Both the position numbers and the translations under genes were made by a program. The notes beneath the pieces were generated by a model. That model saw only the letters and a program-made list of their open reading frames with translations, did not search any database and was not told where the DNA came from. Source: Caulobacter sp. BK020 (GTDB taxonomy: Bacteria; Pseudomonadota; Alphaproteobacteria; Caulobacterales; Caulobacteraceae). From it: 64,000 nucleotides of DNA. The stretch spans positions 124,001 through 188,000 of the forward strand of contig NZ_SLZL01000003.1 in NCBI RefSeq assembly GCF_004342605.1, given 5' to 3'. Positions 8,611-17,254 of the stretch are shown in pieces. Numbering within the stretch: the first letter of the stretch is position 1; every line of letters starts with the position of its first letter.

Positions 8611-10713
8611 ATGCCCAAGTTGGATCGACGCCTGCGGGCCCTGGCGCTGGTCCTGCTGCTCGCCCTGGGCGGCGGACGGATCGCGGCGGCGGCGGACCTT
8701 CCGAACACCATCCTCTACGGCGTCGCCTACTACGACGAATACACCCCGACCGACCGGGTCGAGGAGGACGCGCGGATGATGCAGGCGGCGGGGATCACCG
8801 TCGTCCGCATCGCCGAGTCCACCTGGGGCACGCTGGAGCCGCAGCCCGGCGTCTTCGACTTCAGCCATGTCGACCGCACCCTGGCGGCCATGCAGCGTCA
8901 CGGCATCAAGGTGATCGTCGGCACGCCCACCTACGCCGTCCCCACCTGGCTGGCGCGCGAGCACCCTAACGTCCTGGTCGTGACGCCGCGCGGCCGCGCC
9001 GAGTACGGCCGCCGCCAGAACATGGACATCACCGATCCCGACTACCGCCGTGCCGCCGAGCGGGTGATCGTCGCCCTGGTCGACCATGTGAAGGACCACC
9101 CGGCGGTCATCGGCTACCAGGTCGACAACGAGACCAAGGCCTACGACACCAGCGGCCCCAACGTTCAGGCCGCCTTCGTCGCCGACATGAAGCGCCGCTG
9201 GCCCGACCTGGACGCGCTGAACAAGGCCTATGGCCTGGACTACTGGAGCAACCGCATCAACCGCTGGGAGGACTTCCCGTCGGCCAACGGCTCGATCAAC
9301 GCCAGCCTGTCCAACGCCTTCGCGCGGTTCCAGCGCGGCCTGGTCACCGACTTCCTGGCCTGGCAGGCCGGTCTGGTGCGGGCCCACGCCCGGCCCGGCC
9401 AGTTCATCACCCAGAACTTCGACCTGAGCTGGCGCGGCCATTCGTTCGGCGTCCAGCCCGAGGTGAACCACTGGGAAGCGGCCCAGGCTCTGGATGTCGC
9501 CGGGATCGACATCTACCACCCCAGCCAGGACAAGCTGACGGGCGCGGAGATCGCGTTCGGCGGCGACCTGACCCGGTCCCTGCGCGACGGCCAGAACTAT
9601 CTGGTGCTGGAGACCCAGGCCCAGGGCTTCCCGGAGTGGACGCCCTATCCCGGACAACTGCGGCTGCAGGCCTTCAGCCACCTGGCCTCCGGCGCCAACA
9701 TGGTCGAATACTGGCACTGGGCCAGCACCGCCAACGCCGTCGAGACCTACTGGCGCGGGGTGCTGTCGCAGGACTACCAGCCCAACGCCGTCTACGAAGA
9801 GGCCAAGACGATCGGCGCCGACCTCAAGCGCCTGGGGCCGAAACTGGTCAATCTGAAGAAGCGCAACCGCGTCGCGCTCTATGTCAGCAACACCGCGCTC
9901 AGCGCCTTCGACTCGTTCAAGATCAGCTCCGACATCGGCTACAACGACGTGATGCGCCCCTATTACGACGCGCTCTATCGGATGAACGTCGAGGTCGATA
10001 TCCTGTCGCCGACCTCCAAGACGCCGCTGTCCGACTACCAGATGATCGTTGTCCCGGCGCTCTACGCCGCCAGCGACGCCGAGATCGATCGGCTGAACGC
10101 CTACGCCAAGGCCGGCGGCCATCTGGTCTACACCTTCAAGAGCGGCTTTTCGGACGAGAACACCAAGGTGCGCTACGCCGCCCAACCCGGCCGGATCGCC
10201 GAGGCGGCGGGCGTCCGCTACGAGCAGTTCACCAGGCCCGAGGGCGTGTCCCTGGACGGCGACCCTTTCGCCGTCGGCGACAAGGACAACATCGCCCGCT
10301 GGTGGATGGAGTTCCTGACCCCCACCACCGCCACCGTCGTCGCCCGCTACAAGCACCCGTCCTGGCCGGCCTATGCGGCCATGACCCGCAACGCCTACGG
10401 CAAGGGCGAGGTGGCCTATGTCGGCTTCATGCCCACCGACGCGGCGATCGAGAAGATCCTGGCCGGCGAGGCCCGGCGGGCCGGCGTCGAGCTTCCGCAG
10501 GCGAGGTTCCCGCTCATCGTGCGCGGCGGCCAGCTGTCGAACGGCCGGGCGGTGCGCTACGTGCTGAACTATTCGGCCGCGCCGCAGCGCCTGGCGGGCG
10601 GGGCCGGGGCGGGGACCGAGCTGCTGTCCGGGCGCAAGGTCGAGGCCGGCCAGCCCCTCGACCTCGCGCCCTGGGGCGTGGCGATCATCGAAGGGGGCGA
10701 GTCGAACCCCTAG
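8611..10713 (+). CDS. Secreted GH42 beta-galactosidase
   Basis: A 700-residue glycoside hydrolase family 42 enzyme, which cleaves terminal beta-galactosides with retention. The ATG at 8611 is chosen because GGAGG sits 5 nt upstream; it begins a signal peptide (ALALVLLLALGG, cleavage after AAA near residue 27). An in-frame start at 8590 is possible. The TIM barrel starts YGVAYYDEYTP. The acid/base glutamate is in YQVDNE (Glu near 174) and the likely nucleophile in LVLETQ (Glu near 334). The trimerisation (GATase-like) and C-terminal beta domains follow. Export suggests action in the periplasm on sugars brought in by the preceding TBDR. Expression probably requires read-through of the terminator in front of it. 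Confidence 0.9.
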   Translation: MPKLDRRLRALALVLLLALGGGRIAAAADLPNTILYGVAYYDEYTPTDRVEEDARMMQAAGITVVRIAESTWGTLEPQPGVFDFSHVDRTLAAMQRHGIKVIVGTPTYAVPTWLAREHPNVLVVTPRGRAEYGRRQNMDITDPDYRRAAERVIVALVDHVKDHPAVIGYQVDNETKAYDTSGPNVQAAFVADMKRRWPDLDALNKAYGLDYWSNRINRWEDFPSANGSINASLSNAFARFQRGLVTDFLAWQAGLVRAHARPGQFITQNFDLSWRGHSFGVQPEVNHWEAAQALDVAGIDIYHPSQDKLTGAEIAFGGDLTRSLRDGQNYLVLETQAQGFPEWTPYPGQLRLQAFSHLASGANMVEYWHWASTANAVETYWRGVLSQDYQPNAVYEEAKTIGADLKRLGPKLVNLKKRNRVALYVSNTALSAFDSFKISSDIGYNDVMRPYYDALYRMNVEVDILSPTSKTPLSDYQMIVVPALYAASDAEIDRLNAYAKAGGHLVYTFKSGFSDENTKVRYAAQPGRIAEAAGVRYEQFTRPEGVSLDGDPFAVGDKDNIARWWMEFLTPTTATVVARYKHPSWPAYAAMTRNAYGKGEVAYVGFMPTDAAIEKILAGEARRAGVELPQARFPLIVRGGQLSNGRAVRYVLNYSAAPQRLAGGAGAGTELLSGRKVEAGQPLDLAPWGVAIIEGGESNP

Positions 10714-10724
10714 CTCCGGAGCCG

Positions 10725-10814
10725 AAAACCTCGTCCTTCGACAAGCTCAGGACGAGGTTTTCTACTCGTAGGCCTATCCATGGTCCTCATCCTGAGCTTG
10801 TCGAAGGACGAGGA
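10725..10814. repeat. Paired palindromic repeat (REP-like) between convergent genes
   Basis: Two inverted copies of the same element (10729-10757 and 10785-10813) match each other at 28 of 29 positions when one is reversed, with core TCGACAAGCTCAGGA. The left copy alone also folds, as a 12-bp stem (10725-10736 with 10750-10761) ending in TTTT. It lies between the stops of the GH42 and porin genes and could terminate transcription from both sides. Dispersed repeats with this core are common in alphaproteobacterial genomes. Confidence 0.85.
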
Positions 10815-10839
10815 CTACGCACGGCCTCGAACATCGATC

Positions 10840-12288
10840 CTAGAACTCCACCTGCAGGCGGGCCTGAGCCACGGTGACGTCGGCGTCGAGCTGCGAGCCG
10901 GCGATATTGCGGTTGTCGATCTTGGCCCGGGTCAGGTTCCCTGTCAGGCGGACATAGCTGTAGGGGTACCAGTTGGCCCCCAGCGTGACGCCGCGATAGA
11001 TCCCGGCGGTGGCCAGGCCGGTCTGCAGCGTCGGCGCCACCACGGTGTTGGCCGCCATGTCGCTGAGGTCGGCGTAGTCGTAGCGGGCCGCCAGCTCCAC
11101 CGCCCCGAAACCGCCCTTGTCCAGCGGATGGAGCACCTTGACCCGTCCGAAAGAGCCGTTGGGATTGTAGGGCCGGGTTTCGCCGGTCGGGAACCAGCTG
11201 ACCGCGCCATAGGCGGTGACGATGTCGAAGTTCGGACCGCCGAGGGCCGGGCTCAGGCTGGTGGCGATCCGGTCGACCTTGATCCGCGCGGCCTCGGCCT
11301 GCACCGACAGGGCGCGGTGCATCCAGGCGCCTTCCAGGGCCAGGGTGGTGTCGCCGTCGCCGACCGCGCCGGTGCTCAGCAGGGTGGCGCCGGACGCGGT
11401 CTGCGGCCGGAAGGCGGTGTTGGCGGCGGCCGAATAGGTGAAGCCGGTCTCGCCGCCGCGGTCGCGCCGCCGCGCCCAGGCGCCCAGGTGCAGGCGGTCG
11501 GTCTCCGACAGCCTGGGCGACCAGGTGGCCCGCACCGTGGCGCCCGACCGCTCGACCGCCTGGTTGGGGTCGAAGCCGCCGGTCACGTCGGCCTTGTTGA
11601 TGCTGTCGCCCTGCAGCGCCGCCCACAGCGACCAGTTGGATCCGGTGCGCACCGCTTCCAGGGCCAGGGTGTAGCCGGCGTCGATCAGGTCGCCATAGGC
11701 GCCGCGCTCCATGAAGGTGATCGACTTGAACGAGGTCAGGCCCTCCAGGGAGGCGGCCTTCTGGTTGCCGGCCAGCAGCGAGGTCCGGTCGCTGAGCTTG
11801 TATTCGATGATGGCGTCGTCCCAGCCCCAGGCGCCGCCGCTGACCGCGCCGCCTTCCAGGCGATAGGCCCAGCGGCCGGTCTGGCCCTCGACGCCGAGGA
11901 ACAGCTGGCGGGCGCGGAACTGGCGGGCGTGGTAGTCGGCCAGGCCGTCGCGCTCGGTGGTGGAATCGACCGCGTCCAGCGACATCCGCCCGCGCAGCTT
12001 GAAGGTCGCGCCCGTCGCCGGGTCGGTGAAGCGCGGCGAGTTCTCCCAGCGGACCGGCTCGGTCGCCGGTTTGGGGGCCGGCTTGGATGGCAGGGTCTGG
12101 ATCGGCGCGGCGGCAGGCGCGACCGCGGTCGGGGCGGTCGGGGCGGCGGCCTGGCGCTCCAGCACGTCGAGGCGGGCCTGCAGCGCCTGGATCTGCGCCT
12201 TCAGCGCGGCCAGGTCGGGATCCTCGGCGTGGGCCGCGCCGGCCAGGCTGGCGGCGACGAGGGCGGTGGTGGCGAAAAGCCTGCGCAT
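10840..12288 (-). CDS. Phosphate-selective porin O/P family outer-membrane porin
   Basis: A 482-residue porin of the OprO/OprP family. A signal peptide ends near residue 21 (AHA/E). Residues 25-46 form a short heptad-patterned coiled coil (LKAQIQALQARLDVLERQ), as in many trimeric alphaproteobacterial porins. A Pro/Ala-rich linker follows, then a beta-barrel beginning near residue 95 (FKLRGRMSLDAVDST) and ending with LQVEF, a terminal Phe suited to BAM insertion. OprO/P porins pass phosphate or polyphosphate; the Caulobacter members' substrates vary, so the anion is uncertain. It lies downstream of dctA on the same strand, separated by a strong hairpin. Confidence 0.87.
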   Translation of the reverse strand: MRRLFATTALVAASLAGAAHAEDPDLAALKAQIQALQARLDVLERQAAAPTAPTAVAPAAAPIQTLPSKPAPKPATEPVRWENSPRFTDPATGATFKLRGRMSLDAVDSTTERDGLADYHARQFRARQLFLGVEGQTGRWAYRLEGGAVSGGAWGWDDAIIEYKLSDRTSLLAGNQKAASLEGLTSFKSITFMERGAYGDLIDAGYTLALEAVRTGSNWSLWAALQGDSINKADVTGGFDPNQAVERSGATVRATWSPRLSETDRLHLGAWARRRDRGGETGFTYSAAANTAFRPQTASGATLLSTGAVGDGDTTLALEGAWMHRALSVQAEAARIKVDRIATSLSPALGGPNFDIVTAYGAVSWFPTGETRPYNPNGSFGRVKVLHPLDKGGFGAVELAARYDYADLSDMAANTVVAPTLQTGLATAGIYRGVTLGANWYPYSYVRLTGNLTRAKIDNRNIAGSQLDADVTVAQARLQVEF

Positions 12289-12351
12289 GGCGGAGTCTCC
12301 CCGTCTTCGGCGCCGGGCGCCGGAAGCCGGTGGTCGGGATGGGGGACGGGA

Positions 12352-12375
12352 GGGAGGCCGTCGAAACGGCCTCCC
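12352..12375 (-). terminator. Stable hairpin downstream of dctA
   Basis: A perfect 10-bp stem, GGGAGGCCGT with ACGGCCTCCC, closes on a CGAA tetraloop 12 bp after the dctA stop. There is no U-tract on the minus-strand transcript, so it may limit rather than abolish read-through into the porin gene. Confidence 0.6.
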
Positions 12376-12387
12376 GCGGAAGAAAGC

Positions 12388-13728
12388 CTATTCGGCCGCG
12401 ATCGTGGCCGGGTCAGGCGCGGGCTCCGCGTCGGACGGCAGTGGATGACCAGCCAGGGCGGCCTCCAGCTGGTCCTTGTCCAGGGCGTTCTCCCAGCGGC
12501 TGACGACGATGGTGGCCACGGCGTTGCCGATGAAGTTGGTCAGGGCCCGGCACTCGGACATGAACCGGTCGACGCCCAGGATCAGGGCCATGCCGGCCAC
12601 CGGCACCGAGGGCACCACCGACAGGGTCGCCGCCAGGGTGATGAACCCCGCGCCGGTGACGCCGGCCGCGCCCTTCGAGCTCAGCATGGCCACGCCCAGC
12701 AGCAGCAGCTGGTCGCCCAGCGACAGGTGCACGCCGGTGGCCTGGGCGATGAACAGCGCCGCCAGGGTCATGTAGATGTTGGTGCCGTCGAGGTTGAAGG
12801 AATAGCCGGTCGGCACGACCAGGCCGACGACCGGCTTGGCGCAGCCGGCCCGCTCCAGCTTGTCGATCAGGCTGGGCAGGGCCGATTCCGACGAACTGGT
12901 GCCCAGCACCAGCAGCAGCTCGCTCTTCAGGTAGCGGATCAGGCGCAGGATCGAGAAGCCGTTGAACCGCGCCACCGCGCCCAGCACCACCAGCACGAAC
13001 ACCAGCGAGGTGGCGTAGAAGGTCCCGACCAGGGCGGCCAGGTTGATCACCGAACCGATGCCGTACTTGCCGATCGTGAAGGCGAAGGCCCCGAAGGCGC
13101 CCAGCGGGGCGGCCTTCATCAGGATGCCGACCAGGCGGAAGAAGGCGTGGGCGATGGACTCCAGCAGGTCGACCACCGGCTGGCCCTTGTCGCCGACCAG
13201 GGCCAGGGCGACGCCGAACAGGATCGAGAAGAACAGCACCTGCAGGATGTCGCCGTCGGCGAAGGCGCCGGTGACGGTGGCCGGGATGATGTTGCTGAGG
13301 AAGCCGACGATCGTCGTTTCGTGGGCCTTGGCCGCGTAGTCGGCGACCTTGTCGCTGTGCAGGCTGGCCGGGTCGATGTTCATGCCCGCGCCCGGATGGA
13401 CGACATTGGCGACGACCATGCCCAGGATCAGGGCCAGGGTGGAGAAGGTCAGGAAGTAGGCGAAGGCCTTCAGCACGACGCGGCCGAACTTGCCCAGGTC
13501 GCGCATGCCGGCGATGCCGGTGACCACGGTCAGGAAGATCACCGGGGCGATGACCATCTTCACCAGCTTGATGAAGGCGTCGCCCAGCGGTTTGAGGGAC
13601 TCGCCGAAGGTCGGATAGAAATGGCCGATCAGGGCCCCGGCGGTGATCGCGATCAGCACCTGGACGTAGAGGTGGGCGTACCAGCGGCCGGGGCGCGGCG
13701 GCGCGGCGGCGGGGGTCTGCGGGATCAT
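12388..13728 (-). CDS. dctA: C4-dicarboxylate/proton symporter DctA
   Basis: A 446-residue inner-membrane carrier of the dicarboxylate/amino acid:cation symporter family, importing succinate, fumarate and malate. It begins [21 protein letters not shown], the typical first helix of DctA. It keeps the serine-rich re-entrant loop ([14 protein letters not shown]), the [22 protein letters not shown] helix, and the tail [28 protein letters not shown] that defines DctA. Eight membrane helices are expected. Length matches the family. It is transcribed away from dctB-dctD, whose products normally sense the substrate and activate dctA. Confidence 0.96.
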   Translation of the reverse strand: MIPQTPAAAPPRPGRWYAHLYVQVLIAITAGALIGHFYPTFGESLKPLGDAFIKLVKMVIAPVIFLTVVTGIAGMRDLGKFGRVVLKAFAYFLTFSTLALILGMVVANVVHPGAGMNIDPASLHSDKVADYAAKAHETTIVGFLSNIIPATVTGAFADGDILQVLFFSILFGVALALVGDKGQPVVDLLESIAHAFFRLVGILMKAAPLGAFGAFAFTIGKYGIGSVINLAALVGTFYATSLVFVLVVLGAVARFNGFSILRLIRYLKSELLLVLGTSSSESALPSLIDKLERAGCAKPVVGLVVPTGYSFNLDGTNIYMTLAALFIAQATGVHLSLGDQLLLLGVAMLSSKGAAGVTGAGFITLAATLSVVPSVPVAGMALILGVDRFMSECRALTNFIGNAVATIVVSRWENALDKDQLEAALAGHPLPSDAEPAPDPATIAAE

Positions 13729-13955
13729 CGGCGGCTCCTGGGCTCGTTTCCTCGCGCGTCTCTGAAGGCGTGGCGCTTGGGCCTAGAGTGCGGGAATTTC
13801 ACCGCGCGTCGTCGATTTTCTTTTTGTTAAAGTAAATGATTGATTTTATTGTAAAATTCTATTCGAAACCCCGCTTCCGCTGCTCAACCCGTATCGTATT
13901 CCGCCCACGAAGATCCAAGTTTGTGTGGTATGTGACACGATCTCTGGAGGCTGAC
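13729..13955. promoter_or_regulatory. dctA / dctB divergent intergenic region, A+T-rich
   Basis: This 227-bp spacer should hold the dctA promoter and the DctD sites. The part 13811-13865 is strikingly A+T-rich for this genome (TTTCTTTTTGTTAAAGTAAA). On the dctA strand I looked for a -24/-12 sigma-54 element and found no convincing GG-N10-GC match. That agrees with the missing sigma-54-contact loop in the neighbouring DctD. Confidence 0.5.
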
Positions 13956-15776
13956 TTGGGATCGTCTTCACTATCGGACACGCCCGTCTCGCGCCGGCGC
14001 CTGCTGGGCCTGGCCCTGGCGGCGGGCGTCATCGGCCTGATCCTGGCCTGGGCGGTCGGGGCGCTGGTGCAGCACCGCGCCATGGCGACCCTGCGGTCAC
14101 GGGCGACGGCCTCGGCTGCGCTGCACGCGGCGGTGCTGCGCAGCGAACTGGACAAGCAGCGGGCCTTGCCCCTGGTCCTGGCCGACGACGCCGACCTGGA
14201 GGCGGCCTTGACCAGCCGCGCGCCGGCCCGGCTGGCGGCCCTGTCGCGCAAGCTGGAGGCTCTGGGCGTCCAGGCCCGCGCCGCCGCCGTCTATGTGATC
14301 GCCGCCGACGGCGTGACCGTCGCGGCCAGCAACTGGAACAAGCCGACCAGCTTCGTCGGGTCGAACTACGGCTTTCGTCCCTATTTCACCCAGGCGATGC
14401 GCCGGGGCCAGGCCGAACAGTTCGCCCTGGGCACGGTCAGCCGCAAGCCGGGCCTCTACCTGACCCGCCGGGTGGACGGCGCCGCCGGGCCGCTGGGCGT
14501 GGTGGTGGTCAAGCTGGAGTTCGACGGCGTCGAGGCGGCCTGGCGGGCCATCGGCGAGCCGGCCTTCGTCGTCGATCCGCGCGGCCTGGTGCTGATCACC
14601 AGCCAGCCGGATTGGCGCTTCCAGGTGCGCCATCCGCTGCCGGAAAACGAGCGTGCGGCGTTGCGGGAGCAGGGCCAGTTCGGCGACGCGGCGTTCGCGC
14701 CCTTGCCCCTGAGGTCGCGCGGCGGCGACGGCGTGCAGCGGACCGACCTGGCCCGCGCCGAGCGCCAGATCGAGACCCTGCTGCCCGACGTGGCTCCAGG
14801 GTGGACGCTGCACCTGCTGACCGCCGCCACGCCCGTCGACCAGGCCGCCGCGGCGGCGCGCTGGATCACCGCCCTGGTCTGGATCCTTCTGTGCACGGTG
14901 CTGTTCTGGCTGGGGATCCGCCGCCGGCGCATCCGCCTGGCCGCCCAGCGCGAACGCGAGGCCCGGGCGGAGCTGGAACGGCGGGTCGAGGTCCGCACCC
15001 AGGAGCTGACCGAGGTCAACCGCGCCCTGTCGCGCGAGGTCGACGAGCGGCAGCGGACCGAGACCCGGTTGCGGGCGCTGCAGGCCGATCTCGTCCAGGC
15101 CAACAAGCTGGCGGCCCTGGGCCAGATCGCGGCCGGGGTGGCGCACGAGATCAACCAGCCGGTGGCCGCCATCCGCGCCAACGCCGACAACGGCCTGGTG
15201 CTGATCGGCCGTGGCAAGCCGGAAACGGCGCGCGAGAACCTGGTGGCGATCGCCGCCATGACCGAGCGGATCGGCCGCATCACCGACGAGCTGCGGGCCT
15301 TCTCGCGCAAGGCCGACGGCCGGGTCGAGCCGACCCTGGTGTCCGAGGTGATCGAAGGCTCGGTCCTGCTGACCGCCAGCCGGTCGCGTCGGCACGACGC
15401 GCGCCTGGTCCGCGAGGGCGAGGCGCCGGGACTGAAGGTGCTGGGAGAGCGGATCCGGCTGGAGCAGGTGCTGGTCAACCTGCTGCAGAACGCCTTCGAG
15501 GCGGTCGAGCACCGCCCCCAGGGCTTGGTGACCCTGACCGTGCGCGAGGCGGGAGACACGGTGGAGATCGCCGTCGGCGACAATGGACCGGGCCTGGCGC
15601 CCGAGGTCGAACGCGGCCTGTTCACCCCGTTCCTGACCACCAAGCCACAAGGCCTGGGCCTGGGCCTGGTCATCGCCCGCGACATCGCGGCGGGCTTCGG
15701 CGGCCAACTGACCGCGGCCTCGATCCCAGGCGAGGGCGCGACCTTCACCCTGATCCTGCGCAAGGCCGACCGATGA
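13956..15776 (+). CDS. dctB: C4-dicarboxylate sensor histidine kinase DctB
   Basis: A 606-residue sensor kinase. The TTG at 13956 is preferred because GGAGG stands 5 nt upstream; the frame is open back to 13836 but that stretch is A+T-rich and atypical. Residues about 15-38 form the first membrane helix. A periplasmic double-PAS sensor follows (NWNKPTSFVGSNYGFRPYFT is the DctB dicarboxylate-domain signature). A second helix lies near 300-318, then a coiled linker. The phospho-acceptor His is near 397 in GVAHEINQPVAAIRANAD, and the ATPase domain has NLLQNAFEAV, DNGPGLAPE and GLGLGLVIA. It overlaps dctD by ATGA, so the two are translationally coupled. Confidence 0.93.
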   Translation: MGSSSLSDTPVSRRRLLGLALAAGVIGLILAWAVGALVQHRAMATLRSRATASAALHAAVLRSELDKQRALPLVLADDADLEAALTSRAPARLAALSRKLEALGVQARAAAVYVIAADGVTVAASNWNKPTSFVGSNYGFRPYFTQAMRRGQAEQFALGTVSRKPGLYLTRRVDGAAGPLGVVVVKLEFDGVEAAWRAIGEPAFVVDPRGLVLITSQPDWRFQVRHPLPENERAALREQGQFGDAAFAPLPLRSRGGDGVQRTDLARAERQIETLLPDVAPGWTLHLLTAATPVDQAAAAARWITALVWILLCTVLFWLGIRRRRIRLAAQREREARAELERRVEVRTQELTEVNRALSREVDERQRTETRLRALQADLVQANKLAALGQIAAGVAHEINQPVAAIRANADNGLVLIGRGKPETARENLVAIAAMTERIGRITDELRAFSRKADGRVEPTLVSEVIEGSVLLTASRSRRHDARLVREGEAPGLKVLGERIRLEQVLVNLLQNAFEAVEHRPQGLVTLTVREAGDTVEIAVGDNGPGLAPEVERGLFTPFLTTKPQGLGLGLVIARDIAAGFGGQLTAASIPGEGATFTLILRKADR

Positions 15777-17134
15777 CAGCGCCGGCCGGCAAGGTGCTGT
15801 TCATCGACGACGACGACGCCCTGCGGGCGGCCGCCGTCCAGGGGCTGGACCTGGCCGGGTTCGAGGTCACGGCCTTCGATAACGGCCCCGCCGCGCTGAA
15901 GGCGTTGTCGCGGGATTTCCCCGGCGTGGTGGTCTCCGACGTCCGCATGCCGGGCATGGACGGTCTGGCGCTGTTCGCGCGCATCCAGGCGATCGACCCG
16001 GACATTCCCGTGCTGCTGATCACTGGCCATGGCGACGTGGCCATGGCCGTGGCCGCCCTGAAGGACGGGGTCTACGACTTCGTCTCCAAGCCCTTCCCGA
16101 TGGAGCGGCTGGCGGCTGCCCTGGCGCGGGCCCTGGAGAAGCGGAGCCTGGTGCTGGACAACCGTCGCCTGGAGGCGGCGGCGACCTTCCACGGGGGCGC
16201 CGGCTCGCCCCTGCTGGGTGAGGCGCCCGTCATGCAGCGCCTGCGCGCCACGATCGCCCAACTGGCCGAGGCCGAGGTCGACGTGCTGATCCAGGGCGAG
16301 ACCGGGGTGGGCAAGGACCTGATCGCCCAGGCCCTGCATCGTGGCGGCCCGCGTCGCGCCCGCCCGATGGTCACGGTCAACTGCGCCGCCTTGCCCGAAG
16401 CGGTGTTCGAGGCCGAGCTGTTCGGGGTGACCGGCGGCGCGGCCGGCGGCCGTCCCCGCATCGGCCGCCTGGAGCACGCCGATCGCGGCGTGCTGTTTCT
16501 CGACGAGATCGAGGGCCTGACCCCGGCCATGCAGGCCAAGCTGCTGCGGGTGGTCGAGGAACGGGAGATCTGGCCGATCGGCGCGGCCGAGCCCCGACAC
16601 CTGGATTTCCGCATCATCGCCGCCGGCAAGATCGACCTGGTCGAGCCGGTCCGCGAGGGCCTGTTCCGCGCCGACCTCTATTACCGGCTGAACGTCGTCA
16701 CCCTGGTGGCGCCGCCCCTGCGCGAGCGGCGCGAGGACGTGCCGATGCTGTTCGGCCACTTCCTGGCCGAAGCCGCCGCGCGCTTCCGCCGGCCGGTTCC
16801 TCACCTGACCGCCGCCGTTCGCGACCACCTTCTGGGCCATGACTGGCCCGGCAACGTTCGGGAACTGGCGCACTACGCCGAGCGGGTGGCCCTGGGCCTG
16901 TCCTCGGCGATCACGCCGGAAGCGGGGACAGGCGACCAGGCCGACGGCCTGGCCGAACGCGTCGAGCGGTATGAGGCCATGGCGATCCGCGAGACCCTGG
17001 CCGCCTGCAACGGCGACGCGCGCGCGGCGATGGCCTTGCTGCGCACGCCGCGCAAGACCTTCTACGACAAGCTGCGTCGCCACGGGATCGAGATCGACGC
17101 CTATCGCCCTTCGCGGCGCGGTCCTCGGCCCTGA
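15773..17134 (+). CDS. dctD: DctD-type response regulator, AAA+ domain without GAFTGA loop
   Basis: A 453-residue NtrC-class regulator paired with DctB. Residues 1-120 are the receiver (acidic pocket IDDDD, phospho-acceptor Asp56 in VSDVRMPG, Lys in VSKPFP). The AAA+ domain has Walker A GETGVGKD (175-182) and Walker B GVLFLDEIE (239-247). A Fis-type helix-turn-helix closes the protein (LRTPRKTFYDKLRRHGI). The segment after ELFG, where GAFTGA normally sits, reads VTGGAAGGRPRIG and is two residues short. GAFTGA contacts sigma-54, so this protein probably does not activate sigma-54 polymerase in the standard way. Assignment to DctD rests on the operon and the tail motif. Confidence 0.9.
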   Translation: MTAPAGKVLFIDDDDALRAAAVQGLDLAGFEVTAFDNGPAALKALSRDFPGVVVSDVRMPGMDGLALFARIQAIDPDIPVLLITGHGDVAMAVAALKDGVYDFVSKPFPMERLAAALARALEKRSLVLDNRRLEAAATFHGGAGSPLLGEAPVMQRLRATIAQLAEAEVDVLIQGETGVGKDLIAQALHRGGPRRARPMVTVNCAALPEAVFEAELFGVTGGAAGGRPRIGRLEHADRGVLFLDEIEGLTPAMQAKLLRVVEEREIWPIGAAEPRHLDFRIIAAGKIDLVEPVREGLFRADLYYRLNVVTLVAPPLRERREDVPMLFGHFLAEAAARFRRPVPHLTAAVRDHLLGHDWPGNVRELAHYAERVALGLSSAITPEAGTGDQADGLAERVERYEAMAIRETLAACNGDARAAMALLRTPRKTFYDKLRRHGIEIDAYRPSRRGPRP

Positions 17135-17254
17135 CGCCGCCCGTCCCACGAGAAGGGCAATCCGTCGCAGCCGCATTCGCGTTTTTCGGTCGCCCGTTAA
17201 GCCTGGCTGCATCAAGTCGTGGTTTGGTCGGCGGGAACGTAGTGGGGGGCGCCG

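Noticed and set aside
10780..13830. A 1016-codon plus-strand frame across the porin and dctA genes
   Set aside because: Antisense to two well-supported genes, no domain, runs through the REP-like repeat.
13729..13830. A sigma-54 promoter for dctA
   Set aside because: No GG-N10-GC with acceptable -24/-12 context on the dctA strand.
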